The notes beneath the pieces were generated by a model, which was not told the origin of the DNA, ran no database searches, and worked only from the letters and a program-made list of their open reading frames with translations. Position numbers and translations under genes: made by a program. Shown one piece after another: positions 41,857 through 50,659 of a DNA stretch of 50,791 nt; position 1 is the first letter of the stretch; each line of letters starts with the position of its first letter. Source of the DNA: Bacteroidota bacterium (lineage in GTDB: Bacteria; Bacteroidota; Ignavibacteria; Ignavibacteriales; Ignavibacteriaceae); NCBI GenBank assembly GCA_023453665.1, contig JAEXTA010000225.1:1-50791 (forward strand), written 5' to 3'.

Positions 41857-42843
41857 CTATCTTCTTGTTTTATCAATCCACTTTGCAAGGTCTTTTGCAA
41901 AATAAGTAAGAAACATATCTGCGCCAGCGCGTTTGATCGCGAAGGCTGCTTCCACCATTACTCGTTCTTCATCAATCCAGCCATTAGCTCCGGCTCCTTT
42001 TATCATAGAGTATTCACCGCTGACCTGGTACGCTGCAGTCGGCATTCCGAATGTATCTTTCACTTTTCTGATGACATCGAGATAAGGTCCGGCTGGTTTT
42101 ACCATAACTATGTCCGCTCCTTCTTCAATATCTTCCGCGACTTCTCTCAATGCTTCATTAATATTTCCGATGTCCATCTGGTGAGAGCGCCTGTCACCGA
42201 AAGTAGGAGTTGATTCTGCGGCATCACGGAAGGGTCCATAAAAACCGGAGGCATATTTAGCGGCATAACTCATTATCGGGATTTTCGTGAACCCTTTATA
42301 ATCGAGTGACTTTCTTATTGCCGCAACCCTTCCGTCCATCATATCAGAAGGAGCGATAATATCCGCACCAGCTTCCGCGTGCGAGAGTGCTTCTTTTGCA
42401 AGTAGTGAAACGGTTTCATCGTTTAAAATTTCTTCGCCGTTGAGTAATCCGCAATGACCGTGAGAGGTGTATTCACACATACAAACGTCAGTGATGACAA
42501 GAAGGTTTTCTACATTTCCTTTTACCGCTCTTACCGCCTTTTGTATAATTCCATTCGGGTCGTAAGCTTCAGATCCTTTTTCATCTTTATGTTCAGGAAT
42601 ACCAAAAAGAATAATTGCCGGAATTCCAAGATCTCTAACTTCCTTGCATTCTTCCACCAGCATGTCGATAGAAAGCTGAAAAACTCCCGGCATAGATTTT
42701 ACCGGGTTTTTAATTTTGTTTCCCGGTACAACAAACAACGGGTAAATCAAATCATTTTTTGTTAAAACTGTTTCGCGAACCATGTCGCGAACTAAAGGGT
42801 TATATCTTAATCTTCTGTGACGGATTGTCGGGTATACGCTCAT
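41857..42843 (-). CDS. hemB: Porphobilinogen synthase (delta-aminolevulinic acid dehydratase)
   Basis: A 328-residue HemB, joining two 5-aminolevulinate molecules into porphobilinogen. The zinc-binding cysteines C121, C123 and C131 are in DVCMCEYTSHGHCGLL, so this is the zinc-type active site. Schiff-base lysines are K196 (SYAAKYASGFYGPFRD) and K249 (MVKPAGPYLDV). Length normal. The 4HB element B lies between this gene and hemG upstream; without it the two would be close neighbours in the same direction. Confidence 0.96.
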   Translation of the reverse strand: MSVYPTIRHRRLRYNPLVRDMVRETVLTKNDLIYPLFVVPGNKIKNPVKSMPGVFQLSIDMLVEECKEVRDLGIPAIILFGIPEHKDEKGSEAYDPNGIIQKAVRAVKGNVENLLVITDVCMCEYTSHGHCGLLNGEEILNDETVSLLAKEALSHAEAGADIIAPSDMMDGRVAAIRKSLDYKGFTKIPIMSYAAKYASGFYGPFRDAAESTPTFGDRRSHQMDIGNINEALREVAEDIEEGADIVMVKPAGPYLDVIRKVKDTFGMPTAAYQVSGEYSMIKGAGANGWIDEERVMVEAAFAIKRAGADMFLTYFAKDLAKWIDKTRR

Positions 42844-42857
42844 TGCAGCTCCTTAGT

Positions 42858-42891
42858 TAATGTACAATGTATAATTTACAATGTACAATTA
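42858..42891 (+). repeat. Left inverted repeat of four-helix-bundle element B
   Basis: A 34-base segment TAATGTACAATGTATAATTT and onward, ending inside the stop codon of the four-helix-bundle gene. It shares a 20-base identical core (AATGTATAATTTACAATGTA) with the reverse complement of 43270-43302. Confidence 0.8.
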
Positions 42892-43272
42892 TTTTGAATT
42901 CAATTTTGATGTTTTAATAATTGATGTTAAAAGTTTAATTAATTCTTTACAATCATTTGATAGACTTTCGAATGATTTATTGTCAATAATATCTGAGGCA
43001 TTCAATAAATTTATCCAGTATTCTGTTTCGCGGGCTTCTTTTAAAGCAATATTAAGTTTATTAATAAAATCTTTAATAGATGGTGAATTCTGAGCTTCTG
43101 TTATATTAGCGCCAATTGAAGTTCCGCTTCTTAATATTTGTTTTATAATTGGTTCAATACTAAAATCATTTTTTAAAAGAAATTTATAAAGTTTAATAAT
43201 CCGGACACTGAATTTAAAACTCTTTTCAAGTACAACATTCCCATATTTAATACTCTCTTCAGAAACTTTCAT
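42889..43272 (-). CDS. Four-helix-bundle protein, 23S rRNA intervening-sequence (S23/IVP) family, second copy
   Basis: A 127-residue S23-family protein. It shares with the first copy (10162-10536) the core RSGTSIGANITEAQNSPS and the helix IKDFINKLNIALKEARETEY, the commonest form of the family signature. Four helices make up the whole protein; the known relatives assemble as oligomers. Sequence divergence from the first copy is large, so this is not a recent duplication. The start ATG and the stop codon both fall inside the inverted repeats that bracket the gene. Its function is unknown, and nucleic-acid binding has been suggested for the family. Confidence 0.9.
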   Translation of the reverse strand: MKVSEESIKYGNVVLEKSFKFSVRIIKLYKFLLKNDFSIEPIIKQILRSGTSIGANITEAQNSPSIKDFINKLNIALKEARETEYWINLLNASDIIDNKSFESLSNDCKELIKLLTSIIKTSKLNSK

Positions 43273-43302
43273 TGTACATTATACATTGTAAATTATACAT
43301 TA
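43270..43302 (-). repeat. Right inverted repeat of four-helix-bundle element B
   Basis: A 33-base segment that contains both the ATG of the four-helix-bundle gene (43270-43272) and the stop codon of hemG (43293-43295). Its reverse complement shares 20 consecutive bases with the left repeat at 42858-42891. Confidence 0.8.
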
Positions 43303-44657
43303 ACCTTGTTTGCAACCAGTTCCGAATTCTTTATGCAGTCACCGACGGAGATTCCACCGCGGTAATTGCCGCTTAAAATAATTCCGGGGTTTCTTTTTTC
43401 AAATTCATCAAAATAATTTTCATGTTCAATGTAACCTAGATTGTATTGCGGAATTGCTCGCTCCCAGAATCTTGTTGAAGTATAAACCGGTTCGGCATTT
43501 ATCTTCATTAATAATTCAAATTCTTTTCTTACTCTTTTAATGAGAATGTCTCTGCCGGTATTCCCAACTTCAGGATTTCTTGAGCCTCCAATAAACAGTG
43601 TGAATGCTGCAGTTTGTTCACTGCTTCTGTTCGGGAAAATAATTGAACTCCATATTGCACCGAGAAAATTCTTTTTTTCTTTTGAAGGGATTAAAAAACC
43701 AAATCCATCTAAAGGGCGATTTATAGCAGAGCGATTATATCCAAGATACAACACGAGAACAGGCGGATAATAAATTTCATTTAAATGTTTTGTCAACTGT
43801 TCATCCCAGCCATTAAAAATATCCGAGGCAATGTAAGCCGGAACCGTTGAAATTATTGAATCAGCTTCGAGTGTTATTATTTCATTACCTGATTGATAAA
43901 TAATTTTATATCCTGTTCCTGTTTTACTAATCGATTTAACTTCAGAATTAAACAAAACTTTATCACCAAGATGTTTTGTTATTGCAGAAGGAAGAACAGT
44001 CATCCCGTCTTTAAACGATAACATCTTTGCGCTTTGTTTTGATTTTTCAGCGCGCCGTTTTCTTTCTTTAATACTTTTGATTGTGCCGATAATTAATCCG
44101 CCGTAATTTTCTTCAAGAGCATAAAGTTTTGGGAATGCGGACTTAACACTCAGGTCTTCAGGTTTACCGGCATATACACCTGCAACAAAAGGGTTGATCG
44201 CATAATCAAGAAATTCTTCACCAAGTCTTCTCTTAACAAACTGGGCAATACTCTGGTAATAACCGTCGTGTGATCTTCCGATAAATGGTTCGGCAAATAA
44301 TCTTAGCTTTGCTGATGTTGAAAACAATTTTGTTTTTAAAAATCCTTTTGGATTCATTGGTAGCGCGTGGAGTTCGTTGTTCCTGAGAATATATCTTTTG
44401 TTCCCTTCTTTATTTGCATAAACAAGCTGATCTTTCAAACCAAGCTCATCAACAAGCTGACCTATCAGAGGAGTTGTTTCAAGTGCACTGTTTGGTCCTC
44501 TGTCAAACAGATAACCATTCTCAAATATTGTTTCAATCGAACCACCGGGTTCAGATTTTTTTTCAAGAACAGTTACATCATAACCTTTTTTGTTCAGAAG
44601 ATATGCGGTTGTGAGTCCTGAAATACCGGCTCCAATTACAATAATTTTTTTTGACAT
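43293..44657 (-). CDS. hemG: Oxygen-dependent protoporphyrinogen oxidase (HemY/PgoX type)
   Basis: A 454-residue FAD flavoprotein that oxidises protoporphyrinogen IX to protoporphyrin IX. The dinucleotide fold is KIIVIGAGISGLTTAYLLNK. Family segments: LFDRGPNSALETTPLIGQLV, FLDYAINPFVAGVYAGKPEDL, and the C-terminal HENYFDEFEKRNPGIILSGN followed by GGISVGDCIKNSE. This is the HemY-type protein, called hemG in some nomenclatures, not the flavodoxin-like HemG. Its last codons and stop lie within the inverted repeat of the adjacent four-helix-bundle element, so the native 3' end may have been altered by insertion. Confidence 0.95.
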   Translation of the reverse strand: MSKKIIVIGAGISGLTTAYLLNKKGYDVTVLEKKSEPGGSIETIFENGYLFDRGPNSALETTPLIGQLVDELGLKDQLVYANKEGNKRYILRNNELHALPMNPKGFLKTKLFSTSAKLRLFAEPFIGRSHDGYYQSIAQFVKRRLGEEFLDYAINPFVAGVYAGKPEDLSVKSAFPKLYALEENYGGLIIGTIKSIKERKRRAEKSKQSAKMLSFKDGMTVLPSAITKHLGDKVLFNSEVKSISKTGTGYKIIYQSGNEIITLEADSIISTVPAYIASDIFNGWDEQLTKHLNEIYYPPVLVLYLGYNRSAINRPLDGFGFLIPSKEKKNFLGAIWSSIIFPNRSSEQTAAFTLFIGGSRNPEVGNTGRDILIKRVRKEFELLMKINAEPVYTSTRFWERAIPQYNLGYIEHENYFDEFEKRNPGIILSGNYRGGISVGDCIKNSELVANKVNV

Positions 44658-44837
44658 AAATGACTACTGATTTTCCGGGATAAAATATTTACAGTAAGTT
44701 TTACACAAATTTAACAAATCAAACATGGATTATGAAGGATGAAATACACATATAATTCAATTACTAAATGAACAGAAAACTATATTGACATTCATACATA
44801 TTTCAAACAGTTTGAATCATCAAATTGAGATAAAAAA

Positions 44838-45212
44838 ATGAAACTTTATTTATTATTGTTTACGGTTATTCTTTCTTCATGTTCAGTCTGGGAAGATGAA
44901 AAAGAAATAAGCCAGCCATTTTCTGTAGAATCAATAATCATTAATGATATTTCACGGACAGGGATACATTTGACTGCATATAATAGCTGCGGAAGTATGT
45001 GCTGGAAGAGAACTTTTGTTGAAAGCCGTATCAACGGTTTTGAAGTTTACGTAAAAACTATTGCTGTGTTTGATGAATGGACTGCTTGTCCTGCGGTTTG
45101 TGTTGGTACTGAAACACCTGTTTTTATTAAAATTTCTTCAAACGGAAACTATTCATTTCATTTCTGGCAAAGCGATTCATCTTCGCTTGACACCATCATT
45201 ACTGTAAATTAA
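44838..45212 (+). CDS. Small lipoprotein of unknown function
   Basis: A 124-residue lipoprotein. The signal ends at the lipobox ILSSC (C15). The mature part has four further cysteines (C52 and C56 in NSCGSMCWKR, then C83 and C87 in WTACPAVCVG), suggesting disulphide bonds or metal binding, and a beta-type C-terminus. No family recognised. Both mature cysteine pairs have CxxxC spacing. It stands alone between the divergent hemG gene and a terminator. Confidence 0.75.
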   Translation: MKLYLLLFTVILSSCSVWEDEKEISQPFSVESIIINDISRTGIHLTAYNSCGSMCWKRTFVESRINGFEVYVKTIAVFDEWTACPAVCVGTETPVFIKISSNGNYSFHFWQSDSSSLDTIITVN

Positions 45213-45213
45213 A

Positions 45214-45238
45214 AATGCCGGAATTTATCCGGCATTAA
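45214..45238. terminator. Bidirectional-type terminator between two lipoprotein genes
   Basis: AATGCCGGA and TCCGGCATT, 9-pair stem with a short A/T loop, then AATTTTCTTTT. It lies between convergent lipoprotein genes. Its eight-base stem is identical to that at 23571-23602. Confidence 0.8.
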
Positions 45239-45257
45239 TTTTCTTTTATTTCAAGAT

Positions 45258-45704
45258 TTATAAATAAGATTGAAGATGAGTTACATAATTAGCTGCGCCG
45301 CCCGGCTGATAACCTGTCTGAGCAATCATAACTCCGCTGCTGTTTAATAATATAATCGTAGGAAATCCCTTCACACCATATTGTTGAGCAAGATTATTAT
45401 TATACATTTTAGTTTCCTGTGTCTGTTCAATATTGCGCGGGAAGTCCAGTTTTACAAGAACCAATTTTTCTTCGGCGTATTTTTCAAATTCACTTTGTGA
45501 AAAAACTTCATTTGTTAAACGCTGGCACCAAACGCACCAGTCAGAACCCGTAAAGTTTATAAGAATAGACTTATTTTCTGCTTTAGCTTTTTTAATAGCG
45601 GATTCAAGATTGGTTTCCCACGTTAAATTGTCGCTTCCTGCTTCTTTTGCACATCCTGCGAATATTGTGAAAACTATAAACGATAGAACAAATAATTTCT
45701 TCAA
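45258..45704 (-). CDS. Thioredoxin-fold lipoprotein
   Basis: A 148-residue lipoprotein with lipobox IFAGC (C18) and a thioredoxin-like domain of the thioredoxin-7 type. The redox site is GSDWCVWCQRL (C57, C60) and the cis-Pro loop is VKGFPTIIL. It is probably anchored in the periplasmic face of a membrane, where it would reduce or rearrange disulphides, perhaps for cytochrome maturation; this is by analogy. The gene lies 54 bases downstream of hemH on the same strand, hence it may be co-transcribed with it. Confidence 0.9.
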   Translation of the reverse strand: MKKLFVLSFIVFTIFAGCAKEAGSDNLTWETNLESAIKKAKAENKSILINFTGSDWCVWCQRLTNEVFSQSEFEKYAEEKLVLVKLDFPRNIEQTQETKMYNNNLAQQYGVKGFPTIILLNSSGVMIAQTGYQPGGAANYVTHLQSYL

Positions 45705-45757
45705 TTTAAACTCCTGTAATTTGTTAGTAATATGATTCTGTTTTATGGAATAAGATT

Positions 45758-46723
45758 CTACAATTTAGCAGTAATATTTTTTTGAACCAGGTCAGCCAAA
45801 GCATCAATAAATGTCTGTGAATCATTCAGACCTTTCATGACAATGTATTCTTCAACCCCGACTTCATCTGCGACGTGTTTATATTCTATAGCAAGTTCAA
45901 AATCGGTTTCAACATGATCAGATACAAAACTAATTGGAATAATAAGAAGAGACTTTTTTCCTTTACCAGCTAATTCTTTTATCATATCGTCTGTTGCCGG
46001 TTCAAGCCATTTGGCGGGACCAACTTTACTCTGGAAACATAAATGATGTTGATGAGATTTCTTCCGCATTTCCATTACAGAATTGATTGTTTCATTAATA
46101 TGATGACTATACGGATCGCCTTTTTTCAGATAACTTACCGGGGTTCCATGTGCGCTGAAGACTAGTTGAACATCCTGCCTTTTATTTTCGGGAAAAAGAA
46201 GAAGGGTCTCGTCAATTCTCTCGTTGAGAGCTTTTATATATAGCGGATGAGTCTGGTATGAATCAACAAATATGTGGTTTGTTGTGCTGCCGGGAAAAAC
46301 TCTTTTCCATTCATTAAAGGATGATCCCGTAGTTGAAACTGAAAAATGAGGATATAGTGGAAGCAATAAAATCTTAGAATAATTCCCGGCAGAAATTTTA
46401 TTAGCTGTTGCAGATGTCAAAGGGTTCCAATATCTCATTGCAACTTCTACATCCACATTAAGACTTTTCTTCCGTAGTAAATCTTCAAGCATTTTCCTTT
46501 GTATTTCTGTCCACTCATTTAATGGTGATTTACCACCGATCAGTTCATATTCCTTTTCAACCTTAGGCGCCCGTTTTTTTGAAACATAACGTGCAAGTGT
46601 TTTTTGAAATGGCAGTTTAAAAATATCGGGGTCGTTAAAAAGATTTTCAAGGAACGGTTGAACTGCAGGGAGTGAATCAGGTCCGCCAAGATTAAAAAGT
46701 ACAACTGCAAGTTTATCGTTCAT
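45758..46723 (-). CDS. hemH: Ferrochelatase
   Basis: A 321-residue HemH that inserts ferrous iron into protoporphyrin IX, the last step of the protoporphyrin-dependent haem route. Signatures: VVLFNLGGPDSLPAVQPFL, MRYWNPLT, the active-site His in LVFSAHGTPVSYLKKGDPY, and the C-terminal ISFVSDHVETDFELAIEYKH with the catalytic Glu region. Length is normal for bacterial ferrochelatases. With HemG, HemB, HemL and HemN in the window, the classical protoporphyrin branch is supported, not the coproporphyrin branch. Confidence 0.95.
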   Translation of the reverse strand: MNDKLAVVLFNLGGPDSLPAVQPFLENLFNDPDIFKLPFQKTLARYVSKKRAPKVEKEYELIGGKSPLNEWTEIQRKMLEDLLRKKSLNVDVEVAMRYWNPLTSATANKISAGNYSKILLLPLYPHFSVSTTGSSFNEWKRVFPGSTTNHIFVDSYQTHPLYIKALNERIDETLLLFPENKRQDVQLVFSAHGTPVSYLKKGDPYSHHINETINSVMEMRKKSHQHHLCFQSKVGPAKWLEPATDDMIKELAGKGKKSLLIIPISFVSDHVETDFELAIEYKHVADEVGVEEYIVMKGLNDSQTFIDALADLVQKNITAKL

Positions 46724-46948
46724 CAGGTAATATCCTGTTATAGTTAAAAAAATCTGCTTTTATAATTTACCAAAATGTTATTGATAGTATAAAATCCGGT
46801 ATTCTATTATTCAAAAACAAATTTTTTCAGGATTAGTTCATATTGTCATTAAATTTTTATGATGAAAAAATTTCCGGACATATAAGCATTTTATTTAATA
46901 GTTGTTATATTTGAACTGAACAATCCTGTTCTAATAATCTGGGAAAAA

Positions 46949-48688
46949 ATGAAATCAAATATTAAAAACAATCTCACCGCTATACCTGATGAATGGTTAA
47001 CTCATTACGAAAAATCAGGATTTACAGAGTCGCCGCGTTATAAAGAGACAATAAACTACTTTAATAACTTTGCCGAAAAAACAAATAATGCCAAAATTGT
47101 TTCTGTGGGTTCATCTACACAGGGAAGAAAAATTAAATGCCTGGTTGTGAGTTCGGGTAAAGAATTTAACCCGCAAAAAGCTAAAGAAAGTCATAAAGCT
47201 ATTGTCCTTATTCAGAATGGAATTCACGCCGGAGAAATTGAAGGTAAGGATGCAAGTATGTTGTTACTCCGGGAGATTCTTGTCACTAAAGAAAAAGAAT
47301 ATCTTCTTGATAACCTCATACTTCTTGTCATTCCGATATTTAATGTTGACGGACACGAACGAATAAGTGCATTTAACAGACCCAACCAGAACGGACCTAA
47401 GGAGATGGGTTGGCGCACAACGGCATGGAATCTTAATCTCAACCGCGATTACATGAAGTCAGATTCTCCTGAAATGGAGGAATACCTTAAGTTCTTTAAT
47501 AACTGGCTTCCTGATTTTGTAATCGATAACCACACAACTAATGGTGCTGACTATCAATATCACCTTACGTATGTACTTGAAAAACATGCAAACATACATC
47601 ATAGCCTTGCAGCCTGGGGTAAAAATTCTTTTCTGCCAGGCGTAATTCCAAAAGTAGAAAAAGACGGATTTCTTACGGCACCTTATGTTGAAATGAAGGG
47701 TAAAAAAATCACTGACGGAATTATTGATTGGAATGCCCTTCCCAGGTTTTCAACAGGATATTCAGCTTTACAGAACAGGCTGTCTCTTCTTGTAGAGACG
47801 CACAGTTTGAAACCTTTTGAGAACAGGGTCTCGTCTACAAAATCTGTACTGGATCATACACTTGAATTTTTAAACAACAACAGTACCGAACTGGTTCAGC
47901 TAAATCAGAATGCAGATAACGACACTATCGAAACATATGCTTTAAAGAAAACCCCGTTCCCGGTTTCTTTCAAAAGTACAAATGATTATGTGCCATTCAT
48001 TTTTAAAGGATTTGAATTTATAGAAGAACAAAGTGAAATCACAGGCTCGACAGTAATTCGTTATACTGATAAACCGGTTGAATATGAAATTCCATTATAT
48101 AATAAAGTCGAAGTTGATAAAACTGTTCGTCTGCCGTATGCTTATTTAATACCGCAGGAATTCAAATCAATAATCGATAGAATGAGGGTTCATCGTATTA
48201 AATCAACAAGATTCTTTGCAACAAAACAGGCAAAAGTTGAACGATACCGATTTAAAAACATTTCGTTCGCTCCGTTTTCGTATGAAGGAAGGCATATGGT
48301 TGATTTTGATATTCAGCCTTTTACAGAAGTTGTTGAAATTCAGGAAGGCACCTTTATCATTTATCCGAATCAAAGAACATTAAGAATTTTAATTAACCTT
48401 CTTGAACCAGCAGCTCCGGATTCATTTGTGCGCTGGGGATTTTTTAACGCTTTCTTCGAGCGCAAAGAATATGCAGAAGAATATGTACTTGAGCCTTTTG
48501 CCAGGGAGATGCTGAAAAAAGATGAGCGTGTAAGGAATGAATTCCTGAAAAAACTTAACGAGAATGAAAACTTCAGAAATGATCCAAAGGAAAGACTGGA
48601 ATTCTTTTACAAAAGATCGCCCTTCTTTGACCGAGGCGAGAAGGTATATCCGATAATGAGAGTGTTAAGTAAAAAAGATTTAATCTGA
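46949..48688 (+). CDS. M14 family zinc carboxypeptidase-like protein
   Basis: A 579-residue peptidase of family M14. The zinc motif is HAGEIEGKDA (H93, E96) and the third ligand is probably H195 in VIDNHTTNGADY. Substrate-binding NLNLNRDYMK (R166) and NVDGHERISAFNRP are present, and the catalytic Glu is in LLVETHSLKPF (near 288). The C-terminal 250 residues are unassigned. There is no signal peptide, although many large relatives are exported, so it may act in the cytoplasm or use another route. It is followed by the ATP-grasp gene after 89 bases, same strand, which may form an operon. Confidence 0.9.
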   Translation: MKSNIKNNLTAIPDEWLTHYEKSGFTESPRYKETINYFNNFAEKTNNAKIVSVGSSTQGRKIKCLVVSSGKEFNPQKAKESHKAIVLIQNGIHAGEIEGKDASMLLLREILVTKEKEYLLDNLILLVIPIFNVDGHERISAFNRPNQNGPKEMGWRTTAWNLNLNRDYMKSDSPEMEEYLKFFNNWLPDFVIDNHTTNGADYQYHLTYVLEKHANIHHSLAAWGKNSFLPGVIPKVEKDGFLTAPYVEMKGKKITDGIIDWNALPRFSTGYSALQNRLSLLVETHSLKPFENRVSSTKSVLDHTLEFLNNNSTELVQLNQNADNDTIETYALKKTPFPVSFKSTNDYVPFIFKGFEFIEEQSEITGSTVIRYTDKPVEYEIPLYNKVEVDKTVRLPYAYLIPQEFKSIIDRMRVHRIKSTRFFATKQAKVERYRFKNISFAPFSYEGRHMVDFDIQPFTEVVEIQEGTFIIYPNQRTLRILINLLEPAAPDSFVRWGFFNAFFERKEYAEEYVLEPFAREMLKKDERVRNEFLKKLNENENFRNDPKERLEFFYKRSPFFDRGEKVYPIMRVLSKKDLI

Positions 48689-48777
48689 TCTTATTACAGA
48701 AATAGTTTAATAAACCCGAAAGCAATGTGTCAACGCTTTCTTCCATTCAACAAATAAAATAAGAACGGCGGGTGCTT

Positions 48778-49989
48778 ATGGATCCGGCTTCGTTAACAAT
48801 CCTTTGTATAGCAAGTTATGAAAAAGGGCATGAATTCATGCGTCAATGCAAGCGTGAAGGATGCCGCGTTATATTACTCACTTCCGAAAGTCTGAAAGAC
48901 ATTGCATGGCCGCGTGAAAGTATAGATGAAATATTTTATATAGCTGATGTTAACAAAGAATGGAAAATGCGAGATGTCATTTACGGTGTAAGTTTTATGG
49001 CACGCAATGAACAGATAGATAGAATAGTTGCACTCGATGATTTTGACGTGGAGAAAGCGGCTTCCCTGAGAGAACATTTGCGTGTACCAGGTATGGGTGA
49101 TACAACAGCACGTTATTTTCGTGATAAACTTGCAATGCGTACACGTGCCGCCGAATCAGGAATACTTGTGCCGGATTTTGTTCATGTACTTAATCACAAA
49201 AAAATAAAAGAATTTATTTCAAGAGTTGAACCGCCTTATATAATAAAACCCAGAATGCAGGCAGGTGCTCACGGGATGAAAAAAATTAATTCCGAAAGTG
49301 AATTATGGAAACGGCTTGAAGAACTTGGTGATGAACAGTCATTTTATCTGATGGAAAAATTTGTACCGGGAAATATTTATCACGTTGATTCTATCATTTA
49401 TAAACATGAAATAATTTTTAACATTGCCAATCAGTACGGTTTGCCGCCGATGGAAGTTGCGCATGAAGGCAGAGTTTTTACGACACGAACAGTTAAAAGA
49501 GATTCGGAAGACGAAAAGCAACTACTTCAAATAAACAAAAAGGTTTTGAAGTCTTTGGGGCTTCTTCAAGGAGTTTCACATACTGAATTTATTAAATCGC
49601 ATGCTGACGGGAAGTTTTATTTTCTTGAAACATCGGCAAGAGTGGGCGGCGCAAACATTGCTGAACTTGTTGAAGCTGCTTCAGGAATTAATCTGTGGGC
49701 TGAGTGGGCAAAGATTGAGTTACTGCGCGGCGGTGCTGAATATCAAATACCAAATGCAAAAGAAAATTATTCAGGATTAATTATCTCTCTTGCTAAACAG
49801 GAATGGCCCGATGTATCAGGTTATAATGATCCTGAAATTGTCTGGAAGATGAATAAAAAATATCACGCAGGTATTATAGTTAGTTCACCAGACTATAGTA
49901 GGGTAGAAAAATTAATATCTGACTATACAAAAAGATTTTATGATGACTTTTTTACTTCGCAGCCATTGCCGGAAAAACCAAGCGCATAA
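48778..49989 (+). CDS. ATP-grasp domain protein
   Basis: A 403-residue ATP-grasp enzyme, read from the ATG at 48778; a GTG two codons upstream is also possible. It has the pre-ATP-grasp Rossmann-like domain (about 1-115), then an ATP-grasp core with PPYIIKPRMQAGAHGMKKI (ATP-binding Lys and glycine loop), YLMEKFVPGNIYHVDSI, and the metal-binding KFYFLETSARVGGANI. Such enzymes join a carboxylate to an amine or thiol with ATP. The closest general types are carbamoyl-phosphate-synthase-like ligases and D-Ala-D-Ala-type ligases; the substrate is unknown. The M14 peptidase gene upstream could hint at peptide metabolism. Confidence 0.88.
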   Translation: MDPASLTILCIASYEKGHEFMRQCKREGCRVILLTSESLKDIAWPRESIDEIFYIADVNKEWKMRDVIYGVSFMARNEQIDRIVALDDFDVEKAASLREHLRVPGMGDTTARYFRDKLAMRTRAAESGILVPDFVHVLNHKKIKEFISRVEPPYIIKPRMQAGAHGMKKINSESELWKRLEELGDEQSFYLMEKFVPGNIYHVDSIIYKHEIIFNIANQYGLPPMEVAHEGRVFTTRTVKRDSEDEKQLLQINKKVLKSLGLLQGVSHTEFIKSHADGKFYFLETSARVGGANIAELVEAASGINLWAEWAKIELLRGGAEYQIPNAKENYSGLIISLAKQEWPDVSGYNDPEIVWKMNKKYHAGIIVSSPDYSRVEKLISDYTKRFYDDFFTSQPLPEKPSA

Positions 49990-50061
49990 AAACAGTTTAA
50001 ATGAAATTATATTGTCACACTTAATTTATATAAGTGTGACAATATAATTAGCTTTTCAATT

Positions 50062-50637
50062 CTACTGTTTCCACTTCCTGTACTGTTCAACCAATGAAAC
50101 ATGTGATGTATCATCAGTTAAATCAGTAACTCTCGTTTTAATATAAAAATCAGTTGTGTTCTTATCCCAGAAAATTATCGGCATCACATCGGGGTTATAA
50201 GTTCCATTTGATTCAACATAAGTTTCAGAGAATGAATCAACATAAAACATATACGGACTATCTTCATCAAATTTATAGAGCTTGAAAGTCCCGATTCCGT
50301 TGAACTCCATTTCAAACTCACCCATCAACTGATTATTTTCTTCAAATAATTTTTTTGAAATGATTTTCGCGTCAGGATAATCATCCTGTAATTTGTTCCC
50401 GTCTATGTAATCAGTAACAAGTTCAGCAAAATCTTTGAATGACTGATCTTTACCTTCATCTTTCTGTGAAAGTATATTTACGTGTTTAATAACTGCCGTA
50501 CCTGAACCATCTTTTTTGATTTTAAGTCTGTACTCTTTATGCTCGGTGGTTAGACATCCGGAGAAGACCAGGACAGAAAAAAATAAAACAGCAAAAGTAA
50601 CAACGGAATTTTTTGTCATATAATTTGTTTCACTCAT
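50062..50637 (-). CDS. Lipoprotein of unknown function
   Basis: A 191-residue lipoprotein with lipobox VFSGC (C28 from the first ATG). An internal ATG at 50619 would give a more standard signal peptide length (MTKNSVVTFAVLFF) and may be the true start; neither has a strong ribosome binding site. The mature part has EYRLKIKKDGSGTAVIKH and several acidic and aromatic stretches with no recognised domain. It lies 22 bases after hemN on the same strand, so the two may be co-transcribed. Confidence 0.75.
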   Translation of the reverse strand: MSETNYMTKNSVVTFAVLFFSVLVFSGCLTTEHKEYRLKIKKDGSGTAVIKHVNILSQKDEGKDQSFKDFAELVTDYIDGNKLQDDYPDAKIISKKLFEENNQLMGEFEMEFNGIGTFKLYKFDEDSPYMFYVDSFSETYVESNGTYNPDVMPIIFWDKNTTDFYIKTRVTDLTDDTSHVSLVEQYRKWKQ

Positions 50638-50659
50638 AATGTGTTGTTGAAATTGTTAA

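Noticed and set aside
10162..43272. Diversity-generating retroelement, suggested by Avd-like four-helix-bundle proteins
   Set aside because: No reverse transcriptase gene or template/variable repeat was found in the window.
46917..46935. LexA-like palindrome GAAC/GTTC before the M14 peptidase gene
   Set aside because: Only four-base arms and no SOS-related gene downstream; likely chance.
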